A stretch of DNA of 64,000 nt, from NCBI GenBank assembly GCA_030531435.1, contig JAUNNN010000001.1, positions 62,001-126,000 of the forward strand, written 5' to 3'. The translations under genes were made by a program, and so were the position numbers. Numbering within the stretch: the first letter of the stretch is position 1; every line of letters begins with the position of its first letter. A model generated the notes under the pieces. The model saw nothing but the letters and a program-made list of their open reading frames with translations. It did not search any database and was not told where the DNA came from. Below are positions 9,007-18,515 of the stretch, one piece after another. This DNA comes from Lachnospiraceae bacterium. Its GTDB lineage: Bacteria; Bacillota; Clostridia; Lachnospirales; Lachnospiraceae.

Positions 9007-10775
9007 TACTGCTCACCTCCTTTTGAAGAGTCTCCATCTGGTGAATCAAAATCACCTGCACCACCAGTTTGAGATTCATAAACATCTTTATATATTTCAT
9101 TAGTAGCAAGAAGCTCCTCATGAGTTCCTACGCCACTTATGCGTCCATTATCCATAACAACTATTCTGTCAGCATTTTGAACAGATGAAATACGCTGAGC
9201 AATAATAATTTTTGTAGTATTTGGAATTTCTTCTGCAAAAGCTTTTCTGATTTTTGCATCAGTAGCTGTATCAACGGCAGATGTAGAGTCATCTAATATA
9301 AGAATTTTTGGTTTCTTAAGAAGCGCTCTGGCAATACATAGTCTCTGCTTCTGTCCACCAGAAACGTTATTACCACCCTGCTCAATTTTTGTTTCATAAC
9401 CATCTGGCATTTTATCTATAAATTCATCAGCAGATGCCATTCTACATACTCTCTTGCAATCCTCTAGAGTTGCATTTTCATCACCCCAACGAAGGTTATC
9501 AAGAATTGTACCTGAGAATAATACGTTTTTCTGAAGCACGACTGATACTTCATTTCTTAACGTCTCAAGATCATACTCTTTAACGTTTTTACCACCAACT
9601 AATACTTCACCACCATTAACGTCATAAAGTCTGCTGATAAGATTAACAAGTGATGTCTTAGCACTACCTGTACCACCAAGAATACCTATTGTTTCGCCTG
9701 ATTCTATTTTTAAATCGATATCAGTAAGTACAGGCTCTTTACTTGTTAAATTATATCTGAAGTAAACATCCTTAAATTCGATACTGCCATCCTCGATTTC
9801 ATATACAGGATTTTCTGGATTAGAAATAGTTGCCTCTTCGTTAATTACTTCTGCAATTCTTTCTGCAGATGCAGCTGACATTGTAACCATTACAAAGATC
9901 ATTGAAAGCATTGCTAAAGAAATAAGAATATTCATACAGTATGTTAATAAGCTCATAAGCTCACCTGTTGTTAGTGTATTGCTTACAATCATATGAGCTC
10001 CAATCCAGCTAATTACCAAAATACATGCATAAACTGTAAAGTTCATTACTGGGAAGTTGATAACTACTGCTGACTCTGCCTTTACAAACATCTTGTATAT
10101 ATTTTCACTAGCACGGGCAAATCTGCTTTCTTCATAGTCTTCACGAACAAATGCCTTTACAACACGAATACCTGTAACATTTTCCTGAACACTTTCATTT
10201 AACTCATCATATTTCTTGAATACCTGTCTAAAGTATTTCATTGCAGTCATTACAATAATTGCCATTACAAGGGCAAGGAAGAGAACCGCAATCAGGTAAA
10301 TACTGGCAATTCTTGCATTAATGAAAAATGTCATTGAAAGCGCGATAATTAGAGATGATGGCGCTCTCATACACATTCTTAAAATCATCTGGTATGCATT
10401 CTGAATATTTGTAACATCTGTTGTAAGTCTTGTTACAAGACCTGCTGTTGAAAATTTATCAATGTTTGCAAATGAAAATGTCTGAATATTATCAAACATT
10501 GCCTTTCTTAAATTTCTTGCAAAACCTGCTGATGCTTTAGCTGCAAGATTTGCTCCAACAAGACCACCAATTAGTCCAATAGCTGCAGCAATTACCATAT
10601 ATAATCCCATTTTATAAATGTGACCTATATTTCCAGCTTCCACTCCCTTATCAACAATAGATGCCATAAGAAGAGGGGTAATCATTTCCATTATTACTTC
10701 TACTATCATGCATATAGGAGTAAGAATAGATGGTATCTTAAACTCTCCTATATATTTTGCCAGTGTCTTAATCAA
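9006..10775 (-). CDS. Heterodimeric ABC exporter subunit, degenerate ATPase site
   Basis: 589 residues with six N-terminal membrane helices and an ATPase domain. Walker A reads GGTGSAKTS and the signature VSGGQ is intact, but Walker B is LILDDSTSAVD: aspartate replaces the catalytic glutamate, as expected for the weak-site partner of a heterodimeric exporter. The start is TTG at 10775, spaced well from AGAAGG. The C-terminus is a low-complexity GDFDSPDGDSSKGGEQ tail. It probably pairs with the downstream gene product in the membrane; the two sites together would show alternating asymmetric hydrolysis. Confidence 0.88.
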   Translation of the reverse strand: MIKTLAKYIGEFKIPSILTPICMIVEVIMEMITPLLMASIVDKGVEAGNIGHIYKMGLYMVIAAAIGLIGGLVGANLAAKASAGFARNLRKAMFDNIQTFSFANIDKFSTAGLVTRLTTDVTNIQNAYQMILRMCMRAPSSLIIALSMTFFINARIASIYLIAVLFLALVMAIIVMTAMKYFRQVFKKYDELNESVQENVTGIRVVKAFVREDYEESRFARASENIYKMFVKAESAVVINFPVMNFTVYACILVISWIGAHMIVSNTLTTGELMSLLTYCMNILISLAMLSMIFVMVTMSAASAERIAEVINEEATISNPENPVYEIEDGSIEFKDVYFRYNLTSKEPVLTDIDLKIESGETIGILGGTGSAKTSLVNLISRLYDVNGGEVLVGGKNVKEYDLETLRNEVSVVLQKNVLFSGTILDNLRWGDENATLEDCKRVCRMASADEFIDKMPDGYETKIEQGGNNVSGGQKQRLCIARALLKKPKILILDDSTSAVDTATDAKIRKAFAEEIPNTTKIIIAQRISSVQNADRIVVMDNGRISGVGTHEELLATNEIYKDVYESQTGGAGDFDSPDGDSSKGGEQ

Positions 10776-10857
10776 GGTATAACCTTCTTTCTATAATGAA
10801 TTTCCAACAGATGATTCTATTTTATCTCTGTGAATTTTTTGTGTTTTTTACAAAGCT

Positions 10858-10881
10858 AATGCCGGATAAATTCCGGCAAAT
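10858..10881 (-). terminator. Terminator-like hairpin after the DegT gene
   Basis: GCCGGA and TCCGGC form a short stem with an AT loop just beyond the minus-strand stop codon at 10890. The following T-run is weak, so termination may be partial. The rest of the 10776-10889 gap holds only the leader of the ABC operon. Confidence 0.5.
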
Positions 10882-10889
10882 AACTAATC

Positions 10890-11990
10890 TTATCTCTTTA
10901 TTATGCTGCAAATCTTCTTTACGTTTTCTAATGATAAATCTGCAAACAAAGGAAGTGTCAGCACTCTTTTACTAATATCAAGAGCTACTGGAGTATCCTT
11001 TGCATCATATTTATCACTATATGCCTCAATAGCATTTGTTATAGGGTAGAAATATTTTCTAGCTCCAATGTTTTCTGCAGCAAGCTCATCAAATATCTGA
11101 TCTCGGTTCTTTTTATATTTATCAGTAAACACAACTGGGAAGTATGCATAATTTGGATCAACATTCTCTCTTGGCTTACAAATTTTAATTCCTTCTATGC
11201 CCTGAAGTTCTTCAATATAGCATTCAACAATTGCTTTGCGTTTTTCTATTTCTCCATCAATATGCCTTAAATTACATATTCCCATGGCGGCACAGAATTC
11301 ATTCATCTTTCCATTTGGACCAACAAAAGGTATTGATTCTTCATCATGAATACCAAAATCTCTAACTTCTTCAATCTTATTCTGAAGAGCAGAATCTTTA
11401 AAACAAATAGCACCACCCTCAATTGTGTGGTAAACCTTTGTTGCGTGGAAACTGAAAATACTTATATCTCCATAGCTTCCAATGCCTCTGCCATTATATT
11501 TTTCTCCAAATGTATGAGCTGCATCATAAATAACCTTAAGGTTATGCTTCTTTGCTATTTCATCAATTGCTTCAATATTACAAATATTGCCATATACATG
11601 TACTGGAAGTATGGCACATGTCTTATCTGTAATTAAAGCCTCTATTTTATCCACATCAATTGTGTAATCATCAGGATTAATGTCACAAAAGACCGGTATT
11701 AACCCTGAACGAACAATTGAATGTGTAGTTGAAACAAAAGTAAATGGTGTCGTAATAACTTCTCCGCCCTTTGGAAGATCAAGCACCTGCACCGCAATTT
11801 CAAGCGCCATGTGACCATTTACAATAGTTTCAAGATTATCAACATCAAGATACTTCGTAAGTTCTTCCTTAAGCTGACGATTCTTTACTCCATTATTTGT
11901 GAGCCATCTAGAATCCCAAACTTCTTTTATTTCATTTATATATTCTTCAAAATCAGGCATTGAAGAACGTGTCACTAAAATTTTATCCAT
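10890..11990 (-). CDS. DegT/DnrJ/EryC1/StrS-family sugar aminotransferase
   Basis: 366 residues, fold type-I PLP enzyme. The segment SFHATKVYHTIEGGAI holds the lysine expected to bind PLP, preceded by the conserved DAAHTFG cofactor-contact motif and TTPFTFVSTTHSI. These enzymes transfer an amino group from glutamate to a nucleotide-linked keto-sugar. The 4-keto-6-deoxy substrates typical of the family would fit a glycan or legionaminate-type pathway, but no dehydratase is adjacent. It follows the EamA transporter by three bases and ends at a hairpin, so it is the last gene of the 16.1-10.9 kb run. Confidence 0.87.
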   Translation of the reverse strand: MDKILVTRSSMPDFEEYINEIKEVWDSRWLTNNGVKNRQLKEELTKYLDVDNLETIVNGHMALEIAVQVLDLPKGGEVITTPFTFVSTTHSIVRSGLIPVFCDINPDDYTIDVDKIEALITDKTCAILPVHVYGNICNIEAIDEIAKKHNLKVIYDAAHTFGEKYNGRGIGSYGDISIFSFHATKVYHTIEGGAICFKDSALQNKIEEVRDFGIHDEESIPFVGPNGKMNEFCAAMGICNLRHIDGEIEKRKAIVECYIEELQGIEGIKICKPRENVDPNYAYFPVVFTDKYKKNRDQIFDELAAENIGARKYFYPITNAIEAYSDKYDAKDTPVALDISKRVLTLPLFADLSLENVKKICSIIKR

Positions 11991-11993
11991 AAT

Positions 11994-12923
11994 CTAATCC
12001 TCAACTAGACTTTTTCTATTAAACAGATTATCTGGAAGCTGTGCTAAGATTACACCAATAAACATTAAGACACATCCAAATAATTCACGTCCAGATGGCT
12101 GTTCTCTTAGAATAACCATACCAGAAAGGACTGATACTACAGACTCAAGACTCATAATAAGACAGGCTACTGTCGGATTTAAATCCTTTTGTCCAAGCAT
12201 CTGCATTGTATAAGCAACTCCTGATGAAAATACACCTGTATAGAATAAAGAAAAACTAGCCTGACGCACATCTTCAAGAGTGTTATGTTCAAATAAGCAC
12301 ATTAAAACGAGAGAAAGTGTTCCACATACGAAAAATTCTATACATGCAAGCGCAACACAATCTACATCTGGCGCATATTTATCAATAAACATGATTTGTA
12401 CTGTATAAAATACTGCGCATAAAATCAAAAGGATATCAGAATACTCTAAAGTAAACTGCTGATTAATACATAAAAAGTATAAACCTGTTACAGCAAACAT
12501 AAGAGCTATCCATACAAGCTTTCCAACCTTTTTATGAAGAAATAAGCCTGCTATTGGAACAAAAATAATATAAAGCGCCGTAATAAATCCTGACTTTCCA
12601 ACGAAGGATACATACTTTATTCCAGTCTGCTGAAGGTTTGATGCTATACAAAGCGCTACTCCACAAAGGAATCCGCCCATCAATAGCTTTTTATCATGAA
12701 ATATTTCGAGGAATTCTCCCTTTATTGTCATGTCCTTACCCTTTTGTACTCTTCTCATTACCAGAATAACTGGAATAAGGGTAAGAACTCCAATGTAATT
12801 TCTTATTACAGAAAATGCAAATGGACCAATCACATCTGCTGCTGTAGACTGAGCAACAAAAGCTGTACCCCATATAAATGCCGCAAGAAATAATGCTAGC
12901 GACCCTCTTATTTGTTTATTCAT
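11994..12923 (-). CDS. EamA/DMT-family transporter
   Basis: 309 residues with about ten hydrophobic helices arranged as two five-helix EamA repeats. The first opens LALFLAAFIWGTAFVAQSTAADVIGP and the second contains LNPTVACLIMSLESVVSVLSGM. This is the drug/metabolite transporter superfamily of the inner membrane, often exporting amino acids, nucleosides or sugars. The substrate cannot be inferred. It sits five bases after the channel gene and just before the aminotransferase. Confidence 0.87.
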   Translation of the reverse strand: MNKQIRGSLALFLAAFIWGTAFVAQSTAADVIGPFAFSVIRNYIGVLTLIPVILVMRRVQKGKDMTIKGEFLEIFHDKKLLMGGFLCGVALCIASNLQQTGIKYVSFVGKSGFITALYIIFVPIAGLFLHKKVGKLVWIALMFAVTGLYFLCINQQFTLEYSDILLILCAVFYTVQIMFIDKYAPDVDCVALACIEFFVCGTLSLVLMCLFEHNTLEDVRQASFSLFYTGVFSSGVAYTMQMLGQKDLNPTVACLIMSLESVVSVLSGMVILREQPSGRELFGCVLMFIGVILAQLPDNLFNRKSLVED

Positions 12924-12928
12924 CTCAT

Positions 12929-13816
12929 CTAATCTTCCTGATCTATTATCAGGTGCTCCACATATTTTGACTCGCTAATCCCTTCTTTATCCGCAAGGGT
13001 TTTGAGTTTTTTAGCAACATCTGGTGAAAGACGTATATCACCAGTGCTGTTTTTTATTTTAGTATAGTATTCAACAAATCCTGCACTAATTACACCAGTA
13101 GGGATTGCAACAACGCATACACCAAGAAGGGCAATAATAATTGCAACTATTCTGCCACCTATCGTAACTGGATAAATATCACCATATCCAACAGTAAGTA
13201 CAGTAGACATTGCCCACCAAATTCCTGAAAAAGCATTATCAAAGCTTTCTGGCTGAACATCATGCTCAAGCCCATACATGCACATAGACGCAGCAAGCAT
13301 AAGCATAAAAATCATAAATATTGATGATACAATCTGACTTTTTTTATCCTGAATAACTCCAGCCACAACATTAAATGCATCGAAGCTTGTGTTGACTTTA
13401 AAAAGTCTGAAAATTCTTACGACACGTATCATTCTGAATGCTACAAATCCATTTGAATAAATAGGTGAGAAGTAAGAAATAATCGTTAAAATATCAATTA
13501 TTCCATATATAGAAAATATAAATGATAATGCTGCCTTCGATTTTGTCTTATCAGGATATAATAAGTCACTTGTAAATACGCGTAATGCGTACTCCACAAT
13601 AAATACAACCGTAGTGATACATTCAATGATAAGCATAATAGATCTATACGCTTCTAATGAATCAAAAGTGTACATGAATGTCACTACGATGCTGACAACA
13701 ATCATAATCGAAATGAAGACATCAAAAACAACGCTTGGTACATTTACTCTTGTACCAATCTGAATAATATCGAATATTTTCTTTTTAAGATTTTGTTTCT
13801 GTTCTTCTGTTCGCAT
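12929..13816 (-). CDS. Voltage-gated-type potassium channel (six-helix)
   Basis: 295 residues with six membrane helices. The fourth carries spaced arginines (FRMIRVVRIFRLFKV), a voltage-sensor pattern, and the pore between helices five and six has the potassium selectivity filter TVGYGD in WWAMSTVLTVGYGDIYP. The C-terminal tail after the last helix (about residue 255 on) reads LSPDVAKKLKTLADKEGISESKYVEHLI, which looks like a ribbon-helix-helix or Arc-like fold. That would be an unusual cytoplasmic tail and may simply assist tetramerisation. It is tightly placed between the sugar-kinase fusion and EamA genes. Confidence 0.88.
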   Translation of the reverse strand: MRTEEQKQNLKKKIFDIIQIGTRVNVPSVVFDVFISIMIVVSIVVTFMYTFDSLEAYRSIMLIIECITTVVFIVEYALRVFTSDLLYPDKTKSKAALSFIFSIYGIIDILTIISYFSPIYSNGFVAFRMIRVVRIFRLFKVNTSFDAFNVVAGVIQDKKSQIVSSIFMIFMLMLAASMCMYGLEHDVQPESFDNAFSGIWWAMSTVLTVGYGDIYPVTIGGRIVAIIIALLGVCVVAIPTGVISAGFVEYYTKIKNSTGDIRLSPDVAKKLKTLADKEGISESKYVEHLIIDQED

Positions 13817-13824
13817 GTTTAAAA

Positions 13825-15756
13825 TTATTTACCAAAGCTTTCTACTGTTCTTCTATATGCATCTGGATTTCCTAAATCAAATGATGCACCATTTATTACA
13901 GCACCATATGCTCCAAAATTATCACATACATAAGCTAACGCATCTGTAAGTTCTATTTCTCCCTTTGCATTAACTATGTTCTCTCTGATAGCTGTATCAA
14001 GACGATCAAATACATCTGGTCTTAATACATAGCTTCCAAATGCCGCATAATAGTTTTCAGGAGACTTTCTACTTGATACGCAAAGCTGCTCTTTAGCCTG
14101 AATCTTATTAGGCTTTTCAGCTATTCTGTCAAGCTTAAGCACTTCCTCATCCTTATCTTCCCATTCGCCTGCAAATATTCCAAAGTTACCAACAAGATCA
14201 ACTGGTACAGTATGAAGCGCTATTGTTGTAGCTCCATATTTTTCGTATGTATCAATAAGCTGCTTAGTACATGGAATACCGTTATTACTCTGATAAATTG
14301 TATCTCCAAGAAGAAGTAATACTGGCTCTCCTGCAGCAAAGTCCTTTGCCTGATATACTGCATGACCAAAACCTTTTTGCTCATCCTGGTATACAAACTT
14401 AAGCTTTCTAGACAATTTCTCGATTCTCTTCTCATATTTCTGCATAGCTGGTGAAAGCTTTTCGAAATGCTCTCTTGGAAGAGATTTAAAGAAGAAATCT
14501 TCATAATACTGCTGTTCGTCTCTATTTAAAATCATGCAGATTTCTTCTATTTCGATATCATCAAGTTCTTCAAGAAGAACAAGAATTGCTGGCTTCATAA
14601 GTCCATCCTTATCAATTACAGGACAGAATTCCTTCTTAACGCCACGTGTTAATGGATATAGTCTAGTACCAAATCCAGCAACTGGAATAATTGCCTTCTT
14701 AACAGAAGCCTTTGGTCTAAGTGATAATGGATATGCTGTCATACCAAGTGTATTCTGAAGGTAATCTATAAGTTCTTTCTGAGTTTCTTCATCCTTTGCA
14801 AGGAACTGAATAGTTCCATCACCCTGAGAACCAACACCTTTACCACCATATGTTAATTTTTTAATATTTTCATCATTAAGGGTTTTATGAAGTACAGGAG
14901 CAATAAGCTCTGTAGACATAGGGGCAACCTTTTCATCAAAAAGCTTCTGAGCCTCTACCATAAGAGCACCAATTGCTTCTACATTACCCTCACTCATGTA
15001 CTTAATAGCACGTTCTGTAAGCTCTCTATTATCTTTACCAAGTGCCTCATGAAGTCTTTTATCTTCTTCACTTCTTGGGAAAGGATATGCGCTGTTAAGG
15101 TCAGCTAAAATCTTAACTGTATCTTTTCCAGCCATTAGGTCTGCAAATACATAATGCATAGGTGCTTTTAAAGTGATTCTTTCAACATCTATTTCATTAC
15201 CATCAAAGTTAAGAGCAACAGGTGCAACACCAAAAGCGCAGGCCTGATCAAGACGTCCACAACGGGAAGGTGTTCTAAGCTCACCCCAGTATGCAATATT
15301 CATAAGTCCCATTGTATTAAGACGAAGGTCATATAACTCGTTAAATGCCTTTGCAACAAGAACACATATTGCAGCAGATGATGACAATCCGCTCTTCATT
15401 GGAAGATCCATCTTTGTAATATGAAGCTCTATTCCACCTGTGTGATACCACTCACAAATATATGACGCAACACCAGCTACATATGAGAAAAATCCACCCT
15501 TATTTGCAGTATCGCGAAGAAGCTTAAGATCCATTGGACACTCAAAAGAATCTCCCTTATATTCTGAAATATCAGAATAAACAGCAAAATTTTCTGATGG
15601 TGTAGCCGTTCCATATATACCCTGCTCTGTTCCAGTTACGATTGCACGTCCTGGTACAATACCAGCATTAAATGTCTTATTTGTTCCAGCCCAGTCACTG
15701 TGCTCACCAAATAAACAAAGTCTTCCTGGGACAAATAAATCTACCTGTTTTTTCAT
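13825..15756 (-). CDS. Bifunctional GHMP sugar kinase / nucleotide-sugar pyrophosphorylase fusion
   Basis: 643 residues in two domains. Residues 1-345 are a galactokinase-like GHMP kinase: PGRLCLFGEHSDW at 10-22, the ATP-binding GLSSSAA at 123-129 and a third motif GGKGVGSQGDG near 304-314. Residues about 352-643 are a GalU-type nucleotidyltransferase: IPVAGFGTRLYPLTRGVKKE, then LLLLGDTIY for metal binding and FGSYVLRPDVF. A protein phosphorylating a free sugar and then coupling it to UTP or GTP would be a one-step salvage route, analogous in logic to plant/Bacteroides fucokinase-GDP-fucose pyrophosphorylase but with the kinase first. The sugar is not known; galactose, glucuronate or a related sugar are candidates. 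AAGGAGC precedes the ATG, 15 bp after the ArsR gene. Confidence 0.85.
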   Translation of the reverse strand: MKKQVDLFVPGRLCLFGEHSDWAGTNKTFNAGIVPGRAIVTGTEQGIYGTATPSENFAVYSDISEYKGDSFECPMDLKLLRDTANKGGFFSYVAGVASYICEWYHTGGIELHITKMDLPMKSGLSSSAAICVLVAKAFNELYDLRLNTMGLMNIAYWGELRTPSRCGRLDQACAFGVAPVALNFDGNEIDVERITLKAPMHYVFADLMAGKDTVKILADLNSAYPFPRSEEDKRLHEALGKDNRELTERAIKYMSEGNVEAIGALMVEAQKLFDEKVAPMSTELIAPVLHKTLNDENIKKLTYGGKGVGSQGDGTIQFLAKDEETQKELIDYLQNTLGMTAYPLSLRPKASVKKAIIPVAGFGTRLYPLTRGVKKEFCPVIDKDGLMKPAILVLLEELDDIEIEEICMILNRDEQQYYEDFFFKSLPREHFEKLSPAMQKYEKRIEKLSRKLKFVYQDEQKGFGHAVYQAKDFAAGEPVLLLLGDTIYQSNNGIPCTKQLIDTYEKYGATTIALHTVPVDLVGNFGIFAGEWEDKDEEVLKLDRIAEKPNKIQAKEQLCVSSRKSPENYYAAFGSYVLRPDVFDRLDTAIRENIVNAKGEIELTDALAYVCDNFGAYGAVINGASFDLGNPDAYRRTVESFGK

Positions 15757-15771
15757 ATTTAGCTCCTTGTT

Positions 15772-16131
15772 TTACTCCTCTACGTGATCAAGACCATGCT
15801 GAATAATCGTCCTTACATGATCATCAGCAAGGGAATAAAATATTGATTTTCCTTCTCTTCTATTTTTAACAAGCTTTGCCTGCTTTAAAACCTTAAGCTG
15901 GTGTGATACTGCAGACTGAGTCATATTAAGAGCCTCTGCCAAATCGCATACACAGACTTCTGCTTCAAATAATACAAATAAAATACGTATTCTTGTAGAA
16001 TCTCCGAATACTTTAAATAGCTCAGCTAAATCGTATAAGCTCTCTTCATCAGGAAGCTTTTCATTTACGATTTCTAAAAGCTCTTTATGAACTTCATTAC
16101 AATCACACACTTCAACATGCTCTGTCTTCAT
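15772..16131 (-). CDS. ArsR/SmtB-family metal-sensing repressor (CadC/ZiaR-like)
   Basis: 119 residues, winged helix-turn-helix. C9 and C11 (VCDCNEVH) together with C60 and C62 (EVCVCDLAE) fit the alpha-3N thiolate site of CadC/ZiaR sensors. The C-terminal helix shows D103, H105, H116 and E119, the exact spacing of the alpha-5 zinc site of SmtB. It therefore probably binds Zn(II), Cd(II) or Pb(II) and lets go of DNA. It lies just downstream of the P-type ATPase gene whose upstream region holds a matching operator. Oddly, it is transcribed with the sugar-kinase fusion 15 bp further on. GAGGAGAAATC precedes the start. Confidence 0.9.
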   Translation of the reverse strand: MKTEHVEVCDCNEVHKELLEIVNEKLPDEESLYDLAELFKVFGDSTRIRILFVLFEAEVCVCDLAEALNMTQSAVSHQLKVLKQAKLVKNRREGKSIFYSLADDHVRTIIQHGLDHVEE

Positions 16132-16172
16132 GATTTCTCCTCAAAATAAATGCTCTCTACTAGTAAACAATA

Positions 16173-16204
16173 AGAGCAGTGGATAGAAAACCATACACTG
16201 CTCT
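16173..16204 (-). terminator. Hairpin between the P-type ATPase and arsR genes
   Basis: AGAGCAGTG (16173-16181) pairs perfectly with CACTGCTCT (16196-16204). It could terminate the ATPase transcript, but the T-run is interrupted (TTATTGTTT). It also sits immediately downstream of the arsR promoter -10, so it may instead be a 5-prime leader hairpin or attenuator of arsR. Confidence 0.6.
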
Positions 16205-16234
16205 ATTATATGATAAAATGCCCTATTATATCAA
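16205..16234 (-). promoter_or_regulatory. Predicted sigma-A promoter for arsR
   Basis: On the minus strand, TTGATA (16234-16229) and TATAAT (16210-16205) are 18 bp apart, between the ATPase stop codon and the arsR start. A transcript would begin within or beside the hairpin at 16173-16204. Confidence 0.6.
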
Positions 16235-16243
16235 CTTTATGAA

Positions 16244-18184
16244 TTATGACATATTCTTAACACTCAGGGCTCTTATTGCATTAAGTACTGCAATAACCAT
16301 TACTCCAACATCGGCAAATATTGCTACCCACATATTTGCAATACCAACAGCACCAAGTGCTAAGCATAAAATCTTAATAATTATTGCAAAATAGATGTTT
16401 TCATAAACAATTCTCATGCACTTTCTTGATATCTTAACAGCAAGAGGAATTTTAACAGGATCATCATCCATTAAAACTACATCTGCTGCTTCAATAGCTG
16501 CATCTGATCCAAGAGCACCCATTGCAACACCGATGTCGGCTCTTGAAAGAACTGGTGCATCATTTATACCATCACCAACAAATATAAGCTTATCATCATC
16601 ACTATTCTTTTCTGAAAGAAGCTTCTCAACAATAGATACTTTATCAGCTGGCAATAACTCACTATGTACTTCTGTAATGCCAAGCTCTGCAGCAATAGAA
16701 TCCGCGGCAGCCTTAGCATCACCTGTTAGCATAACAGTTTTTACAATGCCAGCAGACTTCATCGCAGCTATAGCAGCTTTTGATGTTTCCTTGATAACAT
16801 CTGAAATAAGAATATATCCCGCATATTCTTTATTTAATGATACATGACATACTGTACCATTTAGTGGACTCTTTTTATATTCTATTCCAAGGGAATTCAT
16901 AAGCTTTGAATTACCAACACTTATTTCATTTCCTTCGAATGTTACTGTAACACCATGTCCTGCTATTTCTTTAACATCACTTACAAGTGACTGGTCTATT
17001 TCTTTTCCGTAGGCATTTTTAATACTAATGCTTATTGGATGGGAACTGAAACTTTCTGCATATGCAGCATACTTTAGTAATGTGTCATTATCTATACTAC
17101 TATCTACTGTTTTAATTTCAGTAACCTGGAAAACTCCCTTTGTAAGTGTTCCAGTTTTATCCATTGCTACAACTTTTGCTCGTGATAAAGCTTCAAGGTA
17201 ATTAGAACCTTTAACTAAAACACCTGCCCTTGAAGCACCACCAATTCCTGCAAAGAATGTAAGTGGAATACTTATTACAAGTGCACATGGACAGCTGATT
17301 ACAAGAAAAGTAAGAGCTCTGTAAATCCACTGTGATACGTTTGGATTTATGCCAATAACAAAACTTACTACAGGTGGGATAACAGCAAGTGCTAAAGCTG
17401 AGTAACATACTATAGGAGTGTAATATCTTGCAAATTTAGAAATGAAGTTTTCAGACTTTGATTTCTTAGAACTTGCATTTTCTACAAGATCAAGAATCTT
17501 TGAAACTGTAGATTCTCCAAACTCTTTTGTAGTACGAATCTTTAATACACCTGAATTATTAATACAGCCTGAGATTACTTCATCACCTACACGAACTGAA
17601 CGTGGAACGCTTTCACCAGTTAATGCACTTGTATCTAAAGAAGCTTCTCCCTCTTCAATAATTCCATCAATAGGTATCTTTTCACCTGGTTTTACAATAA
17701 TAATGTCGCCAATCTTTACTTCATCCGGATCAGCCTTAACAACCTGTCCATCCTTTTCAATATTGGCATAATCAGGACGTATATCCATAAGCTCGCTTAT
17801 GTTTCTACGACTCTTTCCAACAGCGTAGCTCTGGAATAATTCACCAATCTGGTAGAAAAGCATAACTGCTACGCCTTCTTTATAATCGCCAAGGGCAATA
17901 GCACCAACTGTAGCAACAGCCATAAGAAAATTCTCATCAAAAACCTGTTTGTTTTTTATACCCTTAAATGCTTTCTTTAAAATGTCATATCCGATTACAA
18001 TATATGGAATCATAAATAATATGAATCGGATTACAGCCTTTAATATAAGAACACTTGAAGTTTCAGCTACTGCTTCCTGAATAGATATTTCTGGAAGAAT
18101 ACTTTCTGGAATTAAGCCAAATACTACCATCAGCACTGCTGCAATAATTATTCTTTTTAAAACTTTTTTCTGCTTCTTATTCAT
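16244..18184 (-). CDS. P1B-type heavy-metal ATPase (Zn/Cd/Pb exporter)
   Basis: 646 residues. There is no N-terminal metal-binding domain: the protein starts at the first membrane helices. Actuator TGES lies near residue 189, the ion-channel motif CPC at 298-300, the phosphorylation site DKTGT at 342-346, and GDGINDAP before the last two helices. The final helix contains FADVGVMVIAVLNA, whose aspartate with CPC marks the P1B-2 (Zn/Cd/Pb) group. It pumps metal out of the cytoplasm. The separate 72-residue HMA protein just upstream and the ArsR gene just downstream support a complete efflux system. GAGGAAATATT precedes the ATG. Confidence 0.92.
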   Translation of the reverse strand: MNKKQKKVLKRIIIAAVLMVVFGLIPESILPEISIQEAVAETSSVLILKAVIRFILFMIPYIVIGYDILKKAFKGIKNKQVFDENFLMAVATVGAIALGDYKEGVAVMLFYQIGELFQSYAVGKSRRNISELMDIRPDYANIEKDGQVVKADPDEVKIGDIIIVKPGEKIPIDGIIEEGEASLDTSALTGESVPRSVRVGDEVISGCINNSGVLKIRTTKEFGESTVSKILDLVENASSKKSKSENFISKFARYYTPIVCYSALALAVIPPVVSFVIGINPNVSQWIYRALTFLVISCPCALVISIPLTFFAGIGGASRAGVLVKGSNYLEALSRAKVVAMDKTGTLTKGVFQVTEIKTVDSSIDNDTLLKYAAYAESFSSHPISISIKNAYGKEIDQSLVSDVKEIAGHGVTVTFEGNEISVGNSKLMNSLGIEYKKSPLNGTVCHVSLNKEYAGYILISDVIKETSKAAIAAMKSAGIVKTVMLTGDAKAAADSIAAELGITEVHSELLPADKVSIVEKLLSEKNSDDDKLIFVGDGINDAPVLSRADIGVAMGALGSDAAIEAADVVLMDDDPVKIPLAVKISRKCMRIVYENIYFAIIIKILCLALGAVGIANMWVAIFADVGVMVIAVLNAIRALSVKNMS

Positions 18185-18244
18185 AATATTTCCTCATGTT
18201 TTCCGTCCTATATCAGAAAACAAATCTAATTTTGGTATTATTAT

Positions 18245-18463
18245 TTAGATTTCAATTTCGCAATCGTCTTCAACCTTCTTACAGTTCTTAAGAACTTCTT
18301 TCATAACTGCCTTGTCATCTGCACCTTCATCAAATGTAACTTTCATTTTAAGCGCCATGAAATTTACTACACAATCGCTTACACCTGCTGTATTTTTAGC
18401 AGCCTCTTCCATTTTGTTAGCACAGTTTGCACAATCAACCTCGATATTGTATGTCTTTGTCAT
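18245..18463 (-). CDS. Free-standing HMA metal-binding domain protein
   Basis: 72 residues starting MTKTYNIEVDCANCANKMEE, with the metal-binding CxxC at C11 and C14. The rest follows the ferredoxin-like HMA fold (DCVVNFMALKMKVTFDEGAD) and ends in an acidic, cysteine-containing CKKVEDDCEIEI. ATG at 18463 is chosen because AGAAAGGA is correctly spaced; a longer frame to 18493 has no ribosome site. It precedes the exporter ATPase, which lacks this domain, so it probably hands metal to the pump or acts as its detached N-terminal domain. A conventional copper chaperone is the alternative, but CPC in the pump and the sensor type favour zinc or cadmium. Confidence 0.88.
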   Translation of the reverse strand: MTKTYNIEVDCANCANKMEEAAKNTAGVSDCVVNFMALKMKVTFDEGADDKAVMKEVLKNCKKVEDDCEIEI

Positions 18464-18515
18464 AATTTTATCCTTTCTATGAATCCGTCTCATTCATACC
18501 TGTTTTTATAATTAT

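Noticed and set aside
14220-14504. 94-residue frame inside the kinase/pyrophosphorylase gene
   Set aside because: Same strand but shifted frame inside the conserved nucleotidyltransferase domain; composition is that of a shadow frame.
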